64,000 bases of DNA from WJMT01 sp964624145 (lineage in GTDB: Bacteria; Acidobacteriota; Aminicenantia; Aminicenantales; Aminicenantaceae). The stretch's first letter is position 1. Each line of letters begins with the position of its first letter. The notes under the pieces are model-generated. The model saw only the letters and a program-made list of their open reading frames with translations. It was not told the DNA's origin and did no database searches. This document shows positions 7,937 through 15,865 of this stretch, piece by piece. The stretch is taken from NCBI GenBank assembly GCA_964624145.1, contig CAZUXT010000006.1, forward strand, positions 1 through 64,000, in the 5' to 3' direction. The translations under genes and the position numbers were made by a program.

Positions 7937-9121
7937 TCACTCAGTCTTTAATAGGTACTCTCCCAATTCCTTTCCTGCTTTTCTTACTGAATCCAACTCA
8001 TCTTTATTGGGGATATACTTTATTTTTAAGCCTTCAAAAGGAATATCCCATTTGAGTTCTGTAAGGACTTTTTCAATTTCTCCTACCGCTTGACCTCCCC
8101 ATCCAAAAGAACCGAAGGCAAAGCCAATCCTTTTTCTCGGTCTCAATCCTCTGAGATAAGTGAGAAATTCACCAACCGAGGGAAGCATCCCGTTATTTAA
8201 GGTGGGTGAGCCTATCACAATCAGACGGGATCTGAGGACATCTGTTATAACTTCAGATACGTGATTCCTCTTAAGATTCCTCACCGCCACTTCCATTCCC
8301 GCATCATACAATCCTCTTTCAAGCATTTGGGCCATTTTTCTGGTAGAACCCCACATCGAATCATAAACCACAACCCCTCTTTTGTCCGCTTCATAGCCGG
8401 ACCACTTCTTGTACTGTTTGACTATCTCAGGTATATAGGACCTCCATATAAGTCCGTGACTGGGACAGATCATTTCTATGTCGAGCTGGGAGACCACTTC
8501 CAAGGCGCTTTTAACCTGATCACCGTAGGGCATAACAATATTACCGTAATATTTAGCTGCCTCTTCCTCCACAATGTCCCAGCCAATCTCATCGGCATAC
8601 CTTTCTGAGCTGGCAATATGCTGCCCAAAAGCATCGTTTGAAAACAGAATCTTTTCCTCCGGAATATAGGTGACCATATTATCAGGCCAGTGAACCATTG
8701 GAGTGTGCACGAAATTCAGGGACCTTTTCCCGATTTTTAATGACTCTCCTGATGTAACGACCCGAAAATTCCAATCTTTCTTGTAATGCCTGCGCAAGCC
8801 CTTTTCTCCCTGAGTGGATGTGATGACAGCTGCATTAGGTGCGTATTCGAGCATCTTTGGAATGGAGCCGGAATGATCCATTTCAACATGATTGGATAAG
8901 ATGAAATCTATTTTTGAAGGATCGATTATCTTCTTAATCCTATCCAGCATTTCGTCAAAAAGATAGTGTTTGACTGTATCAACGAGAACGACCTTTTCAT
9001 CTAAAATCAGATAAGCATTATATGTTGAGCCACGTTGGGTCAAATAACCATGAAAATCCCGTAAATCCCAGTCAATTCCTCCTACCCAGTAAATACCCTC
9101 TCTAATTTTATTGTTTTTCAT
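7937..9121 (-). CDS. A-type flavoprotein, flavo-diiron O2/NO reductase (FprA/ROO family)
   Basis: 394 aa. The N-terminal metallo-beta-lactamase domain carries the diiron ligand set, with SNHVEMDHSG (HxExDH) near residue 80. The C-terminal flavodoxin domain begins near 250 with VVYDSMWGSTRKMAQ, and has SPTLNNGMLPSV and FGSFGWGG loops. These cytosolic enzymes reduce O2 to water or NO to N2O, using rubredoxin as donor. The rubredoxin gene ends 6 bases upstream, which fits exactly. Length is normal and no ligand is missing among those I can place. Confidence 0.94.
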   Translation of the reverse strand: MKNNKIREGIYWVGGIDWDLRDFHGYLTQRGSTYNAYLILDEKVVLVDTVKHYLFDEMLDRIKKIIDPSKIDFILSNHVEMDHSGSIPKMLEYAPNAAVITSTQGEKGLRRHYKKDWNFRVVTSGESLKIGKRSLNFVHTPMVHWPDNMVTYIPEEKILFSNDAFGQHIASSERYADEIGWDIVEEEAAKYYGNIVMPYGDQVKSALEVVSQLDIEMICPSHGLIWRSYIPEIVKQYKKWSGYEADKRGVVVYDSMWGSTRKMAQMLERGLYDAGMEVAVRNLKRNHVSEVITDVLRSRLIVIGSPTLNNGMLPSVGEFLTYLRGLRPRKRIGFAFGSFGWGGQAVGEIEKVLTELKWDIPFEGLKIKYIPNKDELDSVRKAGKELGEYLLKTE

Positions 9122-9127
9122 CTTATT

Positions 9128-9286
9128 TTACGCAACTTCAAAGGAATCTTTATCCGCACCGCAGACAGGGCACACCCAATCATCGGGAAGGTCCTCAAAT
9201 GCAGTCCCGGGTTCTATTCCGCTATCCGGATCTCCTGCATTGGGATCATAGATATAACCACAGACTGAACACTTATACATTTTCAT
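9128..9286 (-). CDS. Rubredoxin
   Basis: 52 aa. Both iron-binding knuckles are present: YKCSVCGYIYDP at the N-terminus and WVCPVCGADKDSFE at the C-terminus, with the usual spacing. The ATG at 9286 has GGAG 7 bases upstream and overlaps the end of the Fur gene by 14 bases. It sits between the second Fur regulator and the flavo-diiron enzyme and is the obvious electron donor to the latter. Confidence 0.96.
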   Translation of the reverse strand: MKMYKCSVCGYIYDPNAGDPDSGIEPGTAFEDLPDDWVCPVCGADKDSFEVA

Positions 9287-9725
9287 TTTTTTCTCCTTTA
9301 GTCTTAATATTTTTATCTATACAATCCTTACACACACCTCTAAAGTAACCGTGTGTTTCAGTTATTTTATTCCCACCGACACTTTCCATTTCAAAACCTT
9401 CATATTCAAAATTCAGGTTAATAATCCTTCCGCATTTTTCACAAAAAAAATGGTAATGAGAGGAAGTGTCTCTATCATAGCGAACTTCTGTACCTGTGAT
9501 ATACAAAGGCCTTACAAGTCCTTTTTTTTGAAATATATCCAGGGTATTGTACACCGTTGTCAAGGAAATCGTTGGAATCTCTTTTTTTATAGCTTTGAAT
9601 ATCTCTTCTGCCATGGGATGTGTTCTGTAGTTTTCAAGATAACTTAAGATTTTCAATCTTATATATGTGGGTTTTATTTCTTTCTTTTTTAATATTATTT
9701 GTAACAGTTTTAAATTTGTATTCAT
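9273..9725 (-). CDS. Fur-family regulator, PerR-like (copy 2)
   Basis: 150 aa, paralogous to the Fur protein at 6620. The DNA-binding half has KPTYIRLKILSYL and SLTTVYNTLDIF; the zinc motifs are FFCEKCGRI and CKDC. It heads the rubredoxin, flavo-diiron, membrane-protein operon. No Shine-Dalgarno precedes the ATG, and a strong promoter places the start site only about 4 bases upstream, so the mRNA is probably leaderless. It likely controls its own operon; the -10 region is AT-rich (9726-9741) and could hold an operator, but I see no clean box. Confidence 0.9.
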   Translation of the reverse strand: MNTNLKLLQIILKKKEIKPTYIRLKILSYLENYRTHPMAEEIFKAIKKEIPTISLTTVYNTLDIFQKKGLVRPLYITGTEVRYDRDTSSHYHFFCEKCGRIINLNFEYEGFEMESVGGNKITETHGYFRGVCKDCIDKNIKTKGEKNENV

Positions 9726-9735
9726 TTTAATTTAA

Positions 9736-9764
9736 ATAATACTTCTTTCTTACCATCTTGTCAA
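9736..9764 (-). promoter_or_regulatory. Promoter of the fur2-rubredoxin-fprA operon
   Basis: On the minus strand TTGACA (9764-9759) and TATTAT (9741-9736) are exactly 17 bases apart, a near-consensus sigma70 promoter. The start codon is only 11 bases past the -10. Confidence 0.75.
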
Positions 9765-9825
9765 TGTTTCTCCAAGAAAAATTTTGGTTATTCATAAAAG
9801 CCAAGGGGAAAAAGGCTGTTTCTCT

Positions 9826-9854
9826 TTGACCTGGACAGCTTCATATGATATAAA
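9826..9854 (+). promoter_or_regulatory. Likely promoter of carAB
   Basis: TTGACC (9826-9831) and TATAAA (9849-9854) are 17 bases apart. The start site would be near 9861, which excludes the upstream in-frame starts at 9784 and 9856 and favours the ATG at 9880. Confidence 0.55.
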
Positions 9855-9879
9855 CATGTCTAAAATCATCTGTGACTTA

Positions 9880-10944
9880 ATGCAACACGGCACTCTCATT
9901 CTAGAAGACGGCTCAGAGTTTAGAGGCTTCTCTTTTGGTAGCCCCATTTCCACATCAGGTGAACTTGTTTTTAACACCGGCATGGTGGGTTATAATGAAT
10001 CTTTGACTGACCCCAGCTACAAGGGTCAAATACTTGTCCTGACTTACCCCTTAATCGGAAATTACGGAGTGCCTTCAAAACAAAGAAAAAACAACTTATC
10101 AATATACTTCGAATCCGAAAAAATTCATGCCTCAGGTCTCATCGTGTCAGATTATTCAAATGAATTCCACCACTTCGAGGCAGCCCAAAGCCTGTCATCC
10201 TGGCTGATAGAAGAAAACATACCTGCCTTGACAGGAATAGACACCAGAGCTTTGACTAAAATTCTAAGAGAAAGAGGAACCATGCTGGGCAAGGTCATCC
10301 TCAACGGAGATGTGGACTTTTATGACCCGAATAAAGACAATGTTGTAGAGAAAGTGAGCGTAAGAAAGCCTGTTGAATACAATAAAAAGGGGGCCATCAA
10401 ACTGATCGTCATTGACTGCGGTGTCAAAAACAGTATCCTCCGAAGCTTTATAAAAAGAGACTGCTGTGTTCTCAGGGTTCCGTATGATTATGACTTCTTT
10501 TCCCATTCTTTTGATGGGGTTATCATTTCAAATGGCCCTGGCAATCCGAAAATGGCCAAACAAGTCATTGGAAGGGTAAAGAAATGCATTGAAAAAGAGA
10601 TCCCTGTTTTCGGGATATGTTTGGGAAACCAGATTCTGGCCTTAGCTGCGGGAGCCAACACCTATAAACTTAGATACGGGCACAGGAGTCAAAACCAGCC
10701 CTGCCTTCAAGCTGGAACCAAACGCTGCTATATCACATCACAGAATCACGGCTTTTCTGTTGATACAAAGTCTCTCCCCCGTGACTGGCTGCCCTGGTTC
10801 ACAAACATCAATGACAATACGAACGAAGGAATCAAGCACGGAACACGTCCTTTTATGTCAGTCCAATTCCATCCTGAACATTCGCCCGGGCCAGTGGATA
10901 CAGAATTTATTTTTGATGAATTCCTAGAGGTATTGAAGCCGTGA
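9880..10944 (+). CDS. carA: Carbamoyl-phosphate synthase small (glutaminase) subunit
   Basis: 354 aa from the ATG at 9880. It hydrolyses glutamine and passes ammonia to CarB for pyrimidine and arginine synthesis. The N-terminal CarA domain starts LILEDGSEFRG and contains GELVFNTGMVGY and IDTRALTK. The class I amidotransferase domain has the nucleophile Cys in FGICLGNQ (most homologues have H where N stands) and the His/Glu pair in QFHPEHSPGP. In-frame starts exist at 9784 (TTG) and 9856 (ATG), but the family N-terminus and the promoter fit 9880. GTGA overlaps carB by 4 bases. Confidence 0.93.
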   Translation: MQHGTLILEDGSEFRGFSFGSPISTSGELVFNTGMVGYNESLTDPSYKGQILVLTYPLIGNYGVPSKQRKNNLSIYFESEKIHASGLIVSDYSNEFHHFEAAQSLSSWLIEENIPALTGIDTRALTKILRERGTMLGKVILNGDVDFYDPNKDNVVEKVSVRKPVEYNKKGAIKLIVIDCGVKNSILRSFIKRDCCVLRVPYDYDFFSHSFDGVIISNGPGNPKMAKQVIGRVKKCIEKEIPVFGICLGNQILALAAGANTYKLRYGHRSQNQPCLQAGTKRCYITSQNHGFSVDTKSLPRDWLPWFTNINDNTNEGIKHGTRPFMSVQFHPEHSPGPVDTEFIFDEFLEVLKP

Positions 10945-13900
10945 AAAAAGTCCTTCTGCTCGGGAGCGGCGCACTGCAAATAGGGCAGGCAGGAGAATTC
11001 GATTACTCCGGAAGCCAGGCCATCAAAGCACTCAAAGAGGAAAAGATCACCATTATCCTTATCAATCCGAATATCGCCACGATCCAAACATCGGATTATC
11101 TGGCAGATAAGATATATTTTCTCCCTGTAATCCCTTATTTTGTTGAGAAAGTGATACAGAAAGAAAAGCCCGATGGAATCCTCCTTAGTTTCGGAGGACA
11201 GACAGCACTCAACTGTGGAGTGGAGCTTTATAAAAAAGGAATTCTTGCAAAACACAGGGTCAAAGTCCTGGGCACATCCATAAAATCCGTGATGGATTGT
11301 GAGGACAGAAAACTTTTTTCCAAACGTCTCAACAAGATCAAATTAAAAATTCCAAGGAGCTTTGCTGTTAACTCACTGGAACAAGCCCTTAAAGCAGCTA
11401 AAAAAATCGGTTACCCTGTGATCGCAAGAGTCGCCTATGCGCTGGGAGGATTGGGCTCAAGCCTTTCCTTCAATGAACAAGACCTCAGGAGAAGAGTGCT
11501 CAAAGCTTTTTGCTTTACTCCCCAGATCCTGATTGAAGAATACCTGGAGGGATGGCAGGAGATCGAATACGAGGTTGTGAGAGATAATCAGGATAACTGT
11601 ATTACCGTATGTAATATGGAAAATTTTGACCCCATGGGTATTCATACAGGAGAGAGTATTGTGGTTGCTCCCTCTCAAACCCTTAACGACCGCGAATACC
11701 ATAAACTGAGAAAAATCTCCATCCAGGTCATACGCCATCTGAACATTATCGGTGAATGCAACATCCAATTCGCACTTAACAAAAATATGGGAGAATACAG
11801 AATTATTGAAGTCAATCCCCGGTTATCCCGAAGCAGCGCTCTGGCTTCTAAAGCAACCGGGTATCCGCTCGCATTCATCGCTGCCAAGCTTGCATTGGGA
11901 TATTCCCTCATAGACCTGCCCAACTCCATCACAAAAACAACAAAAGCATGCTTTGAACCAGCCCTGGATTATGTAGTGGTCAAAATACCTAGATGGGACC
12001 TGACAAAATTCAAACGCGCGTCAAAAAAAATCGGAAGCGAGATGAAAAGTGTGGGCGAAGTGATGGCCATTGGAAGAAATTTTGAGGAAGCCCTGCAAAA
12101 AGCCCTCCGAATGCTGCAGGTCGGTGTGTACGGCCTTGTATGTAATGATATACATTTTAAAAATTTGAAAAAAGAACTAAAAAATCCCACAGACAAGCGG
12201 ATATTTGCTATAGCCGAAGCCACACATACCGTTCCTATTAAAGAAATCCAGCGACTCACCCAAATAGACCCCTGGTTTTTATATAAAATTAAAAATATTG
12301 TTGACCTGCATCGAAAACTTACCGGTTCTGCATTCGATCATCTTCCTAAAGAGCTTCTCCTTCTCAGCAAAAAGCTCGGTTTCTCTGACAAACAGCTCGC
12401 ACTTATATTTGGAAAAGAAGAACTGGACTTCCGTGAGTTAAGAAAAAAATTCTCTCTTTATCCGTCTGTCAAACAGATCGATACCCTAGCTGCCGAGTAT
12501 CCTGCCCGGACGAATTACTTATACCTTACGTACAACAGCAGGGAAGATGACATCGAATTCAAAGACAAGGACAATGTCATTGTTCTTGGTTCAGGCTCTT
12601 ACAGAATCGGCTCTTCTGTCGAATTTGACTGGTGCTGCGTGAATACAGTCATAAGCCTTAGTTCCCTTGGATACAAAACCATAATGATCAACTACAATCC
12701 TGAAACCGTCAGCACTGATTATGACATCTGCCACCGTCTCTATTTTGATGAACTGAGTTTTGAGACAGTAGCAGATATCTATGAAAAAGAAAATCCCAAA
12801 GGAATCATCATTTCCATGGGGGGGCAGATCCCCAATAATATTGCCACCAAGTGTGCTCTCTATGGAATCAATGTTCTGGGCACATCACCCGAAAACATAG
12901 ACAATGCGGAAAACCGTCATAAATTCTCCTCTCTCCTGGATAATCTTGGCATCGACCAGCCTGAATGGAAGGAACTCACCAACATCGATGAAGCCAAAAG
13001 TTTTGCTCAAAGTGTGGGATATCCCGTCCTCATCAGGCCGAGTTATGTATTAAGCGGAGCTGCTATGTCCGTGGCTTTGAATGACAATGAATTAGTGGGC
13101 TACCTGCAGAGAGCATCTGAGGTCAGCCCTGAATACCCTGTCATCATCAGCAAATTCATTGAAAATGCCAAAGAAATAGAGCTTGACGGAGTGGCAAAAA
13201 AAGGGGAGCTTTTTGTTTATGCCATATGTGAACACGTTGAAAATGCCGGAGTGCATTCCGGGGATGCCACCATGGTCCTCCCTCCACAGAGGACCTATTT
13301 GGAAACGACACGCAGGATGAAAAAAATCACAAGAAAAATCGTTAAAGCTCTGGAGATAAACGGGCCGTTCAATATCCAATTCATAGCCAAAGATAATATG
13401 GTTAAAGTCATAGAATGCAACCTGCGTGCCTCAAGGTCCTTCCCTTTTGTCTCAAAAATATTCAAACTCAATTTTGTTGAACTGGCAACAAAACTCATAA
13501 TGGGATTAGACCTCCCAGCAATTGATAAATCCTGCTTTGAGCTGGATTATGTGGGAGTTAAAGCACCTCAATTCTCATTCACCCGTATAAAAGGGGCTGA
13601 CCCTGTGCTCAGCGTTGAGATGGCATCAACAGGAGAGGTCGCTTGTATTGGAGATAATTTTGAAGAGGCATTTTTAAAAGCACTGCTTTCTGTGGGATAT
13701 GACTATCCGAAAAGAAACATTCTGCTCTCCACAGGACCTTTTGAAAGCAAGGCCCGGTTTTTACCAGAGGCAAAAAAGCTCAGAGATCTGGGATTCGATC
13801 TGTACGCTACAAGAGGCACGGCTGACTATCTTCAATACAACGGTATTGAATCACAGGTACTGTACTGGCCTCTTCAAAAAAGAGAACCGAATATACTATC

Positions 13901-14111
13901 TTTTATCGAGCAGAGAAAACTCGATCTCATCATTAACATTCCCAAGAGCATTGAACAAGAAGAACTGACAAACGATTACATAATAAGGAGGAAATCTGTT
14001 GATTTCAATATTCCCATAATTACAAACCTTGAGTTCGCTGAACGTTTTATTGACGCTATTTCAAAAATCACACTGAATGACCTGGCAGTCAAGCCATGGG
14101 ATGAATACTAA
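10941..14111 (+). CDS. carB: Carbamoyl-phosphate synthase large subunit
   Basis: 1056 aa, normal for the family, starting with GTG in a 4-base overlap with carA. The two homologous ATP-grasp halves are clear: the first opens with VLLLGSGALQIGQAGEFDYS, the second near residue 548 with VIVLGSGSYRIGSSVEFDW. Each half has its VNPRLSRSS or ECNLRASRS metal-site motif. The C-terminal MGS-like allosteric domain (FDLYATRGTADYL) is present from about residue 925. It makes carbamoyl phosphate from bicarbonate, ammonia and two ATP. No break or missing motif was seen. Confidence 0.96.
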   Translation: MKKVLLLGSGALQIGQAGEFDYSGSQAIKALKEEKITIILINPNIATIQTSDYLADKIYFLPVIPYFVEKVIQKEKPDGILLSFGGQTALNCGVELYKKGILAKHRVKVLGTSIKSVMDCEDRKLFSKRLNKIKLKIPRSFAVNSLEQALKAAKKIGYPVIARVAYALGGLGSSLSFNEQDLRRRVLKAFCFTPQILIEEYLEGWQEIEYEVVRDNQDNCITVCNMENFDPMGIHTGESIVVAPSQTLNDREYHKLRKISIQVIRHLNIIGECNIQFALNKNMGEYRIIEVNPRLSRSSALASKATGYPLAFIAAKLALGYSLIDLPNSITKTTKACFEPALDYVVVKIPRWDLTKFKRASKKIGSEMKSVGEVMAIGRNFEEALQKALRMLQVGVYGLVCNDIHFKNLKKELKNPTDKRIFAIAEATHTVPIKEIQRLTQIDPWFLYKIKNIVDLHRKLTGSAFDHLPKELLLLSKKLGFSDKQLALIFGKEELDFRELRKKFSLYPSVKQIDTLAAEYPARTNYLYLTYNSREDDIEFKDKDNVIVLGSGSYRIGSSVEFDWCCVNTVISLSSLGYKTIMINYNPETVSTDYDICHRLYFDELSFETVADIYEKENPKGIIISMGGQIPNNIATKCALYGINVLGTSPENIDNAENRHKFSSLLDNLGIDQPEWKELTNIDEAKSFAQSVGYPVLIRPSYVLSGAAMSVALNDNELVGYLQRASEVSPEYPVIISKFIENAKEIELDGVAKKGELFVYAICEHVENAGVHSGDATMVLPPQRTYLETTRRMKKITRKIVKALEINGPFNIQFIAKDNMVKVIECNLRASRSFPFVSKIFKLNFVELATKLIMGLDLPAIDKSCFELDYVGVKAPQFSFTRIKGADPVLSVEMASTGEVACIGDNFEEAFLKALLSVGYDYPKRNILLSTGPFESKARFLPEAKKLRDLGFDLYATRGTADYLQYNGIESQVLYWPLQKREPNILSFIEQRKLDLIINIPKSIEQEELTNDYIIRRKSVDFNIPIITNLEFAERFIDAISKITLNDLAVKPWDEY

Positions 14112-14221
14112 CCTGGATGATGAACGGGACAACACATGAAGAGCCTATTAAAGGCTATAGAACTTATAAGAAAAATTGACTTATTTATGTTAAAATGTAT
14201 CCTATAATATAAACAAAAAAA

Positions 14222-15619
14222 ATGACACAAGATCAATTAGAAATAGCGGAACGAACGAAAGTCCTGGTCGTTGAGGATGAAATCATAGTAGCCAGGGATG
14301 TCTGTAACATGCTTCAGAGTCTGGGTTATAGAGCTATCAGTGTAGCCTCCTCTTCTGAAGAGGCTATTAAAACAGCAAAGAAGAAATCTCCCCATATCGT
14401 TCTCATGGATATAATGCTCGAGGGAAAAATGAATGGCGTGGAGGCCGCTGACTTTATCTATACACAGCTCAATATACCCATTGTCTACCTCACTTCATAT
14501 GCAGATGAAAACACCATTCAAAAAGCTAAAAAAACAGAACCTTTCGGCTATCTCTTAAAACCATTTGAGGAACGCGATCTGCAGACTACAATTGAAATCG
14601 CTCTTTACAAATTCTCTATGGAAAGAAAGCTCAAAAGAAGGGAAAAGTGGTTATCCACAATCCTTAAAAACATAGGAGACGGAGTCATTGCTACGGATGA
14701 AAATGGAAAGGTTAATTTTATGAATGAACAGGGAGCAGAAATAACCGGTTGGAAACTTGAAGATGCTTTTAATAAAAATCTAAAAAAGATCTATCCCATA
14801 TACAGTGAAAAAACAGGCATCTCCCTAAAAATACCTGTTGATAAGTTGTTAAAGGGGAAAAGGACCCGGATCCATCATGAAGTCATGCTCCACTCAGAAT
14901 CAGGAGCCAAAGTCCCTATTTACCAAGACGTCAATCCTACCCTGGATGAAGAAGGCAAGACAACAGGTCTTGTGGTCACTTTCTCAGACATCACCCAGCG
15001 CAAGAAAGCGGAAAACCAAATAAAAAAGAGCTGGGAAGATCAAAGAAAGGCTATGGAAGGGGTCGTTGAGGCCATGGCCTTCACCATAGAAACACGAGAC
15101 CCCTATACAGCAGGCCATCAACGCCGCGTCACAACGCTGGCAGTAAAAATAGCAAAAGAGATGAAGCTCGACCAGGATAAAATAGAGGGAATACGCATGG
15201 CAGGCACACTCCATGATATAGGAAAAATCTATATTCCTGCGGAGATACTGAGCAAACCGGGTAAAATCTCAGAAGTGGAGTACAACATGATCAAAACCCA
15301 TCCAAAAGTGGGGGCTGATATCCTTAAGCCCATCGAATTTCCATGGCCTGTTTCTGACATAGTGAGACAGCATCACGAACGAATAGACGGAAGCGGGTAT
15401 CCTGACGGCCTTTCCGGGGAGGGAATCCTCATCGAAGCAAGAGTCCTGGCTGTGGCCGATGTTATAGAAGCCATGGCATCTCACAGGCCATACAGAGCCG
15501 CATTAAGTCTTGAGGATGCCTTGAATGAAATCAAAAAAAACAAGGGAATCCTCTATGATGAAAAAGTATCTGAAGCGGCCATAAAAGTCTGCAGTGAAGG
15601 GGGCTTTCATTTCAGCTGA
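14222..15619 (+). CDS. Response regulator with PAS and HD-GYP domains
   Basis: 465 aa in three parts. A canonical receiver (about 1-130) has the acidic pair VVEDE, phospho-acceptor in VLMDIML and switch Lys in LLKPFEE. A PAS domain covers about 140-265. The C-terminal HD-GYP phosphodiesterase (about 285-465) has HDIGKIYIP and the full HHERIDGSGYPDGL motif, so it should hydrolyse cyclic di-GMP or a related dinucleotide. No Shine-Dalgarno is visible; a TATAAT at 14203-14208 is just 13 bases before the ATG (a TTGACT at 14176-14181 is 21 bases further up, too far for a standard pair). A very short leader is likely. Confidence 0.92.
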   Translation: MTQDQLEIAERTKVLVVEDEIIVARDVCNMLQSLGYRAISVASSSEEAIKTAKKKSPHIVLMDIMLEGKMNGVEAADFIYTQLNIPIVYLTSYADENTIQKAKKTEPFGYLLKPFEERDLQTTIEIALYKFSMERKLKRREKWLSTILKNIGDGVIATDENGKVNFMNEQGAEITGWKLEDAFNKNLKKIYPIYSEKTGISLKIPVDKLLKGKRTRIHHEVMLHSESGAKVPIYQDVNPTLDEEGKTTGLVVTFSDITQRKKAENQIKKSWEDQRKAMEGVVEAMAFTIETRDPYTAGHQRRVTTLAVKIAKEMKLDQDKIEGIRMAGTLHDIGKIYIPAEILSKPGKISEVEYNMIKTHPKVGADILKPIEFPWPVSDIVRQHHERIDGSGYPDGLSGEGILIEARVLAVADVIEAMASHRPYRAALSLEDALNEIKKNKGILYDEKVSEAAIKVCSEGGFHFS

Positions 15620-15647
15620 TTCTGAATCCCTAAAAAAACGAACCGCC

Positions 15648-15848
15648 ATGAATAGATACTCTGTCACTTTGCTGTTAGTGGGATCCATAGTCTTTGCCAT
15701 CGGTGGCTTCGTGGGTTTTATTATCCTTTTTCTTCCGGATTTCAATATATATTGGATTATTCTGTCTCCTATTATCCTCGCTTTTTATGAAGCCCCTGCT
15801 GTCATGCTGTACTGGCTTTATAAAAAAAACAAAAAAAAGATCGATTGA
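15648..15848 (+). CDS. Small hypothetical membrane protein (two TM)
   Basis: 66 aa from the ATG at 15648; an in-frame GTG at 15594 would overlap the HD-GYP gene and add a polar tail. Two hydrophobic spans (SVTLLLVGSIVFAIGGFVGF and the IYWIILSPIILAFYEA region) are followed by a strongly basic C-terminus, so the tail is probably cytosolic. It is unrecognised. It may be translated from the HD-GYP transcript. The only support is the hydrophobic pattern and position. Confidence 0.5.
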   Translation: MNRYSVTLLLVGSIVFAIGGFVGFIILFLPDFNIYWIILSPIILAFYEAPAVMLYWLYKKNKKKID

Positions 15849-15865
15849 CTTTTTTCCTTAATAGG

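Noticed and set aside
8261..8608. Plus-strand ORF opposite the flavo-diiron gene
   Set aside because: Antisense to a well supported enzyme, no ribosome site, no recognisable domain.
12490..14111. Second half of carB considered a separate gene
   Set aside because: The frame is continuous and both halves are the expected internal duplication of one protein.
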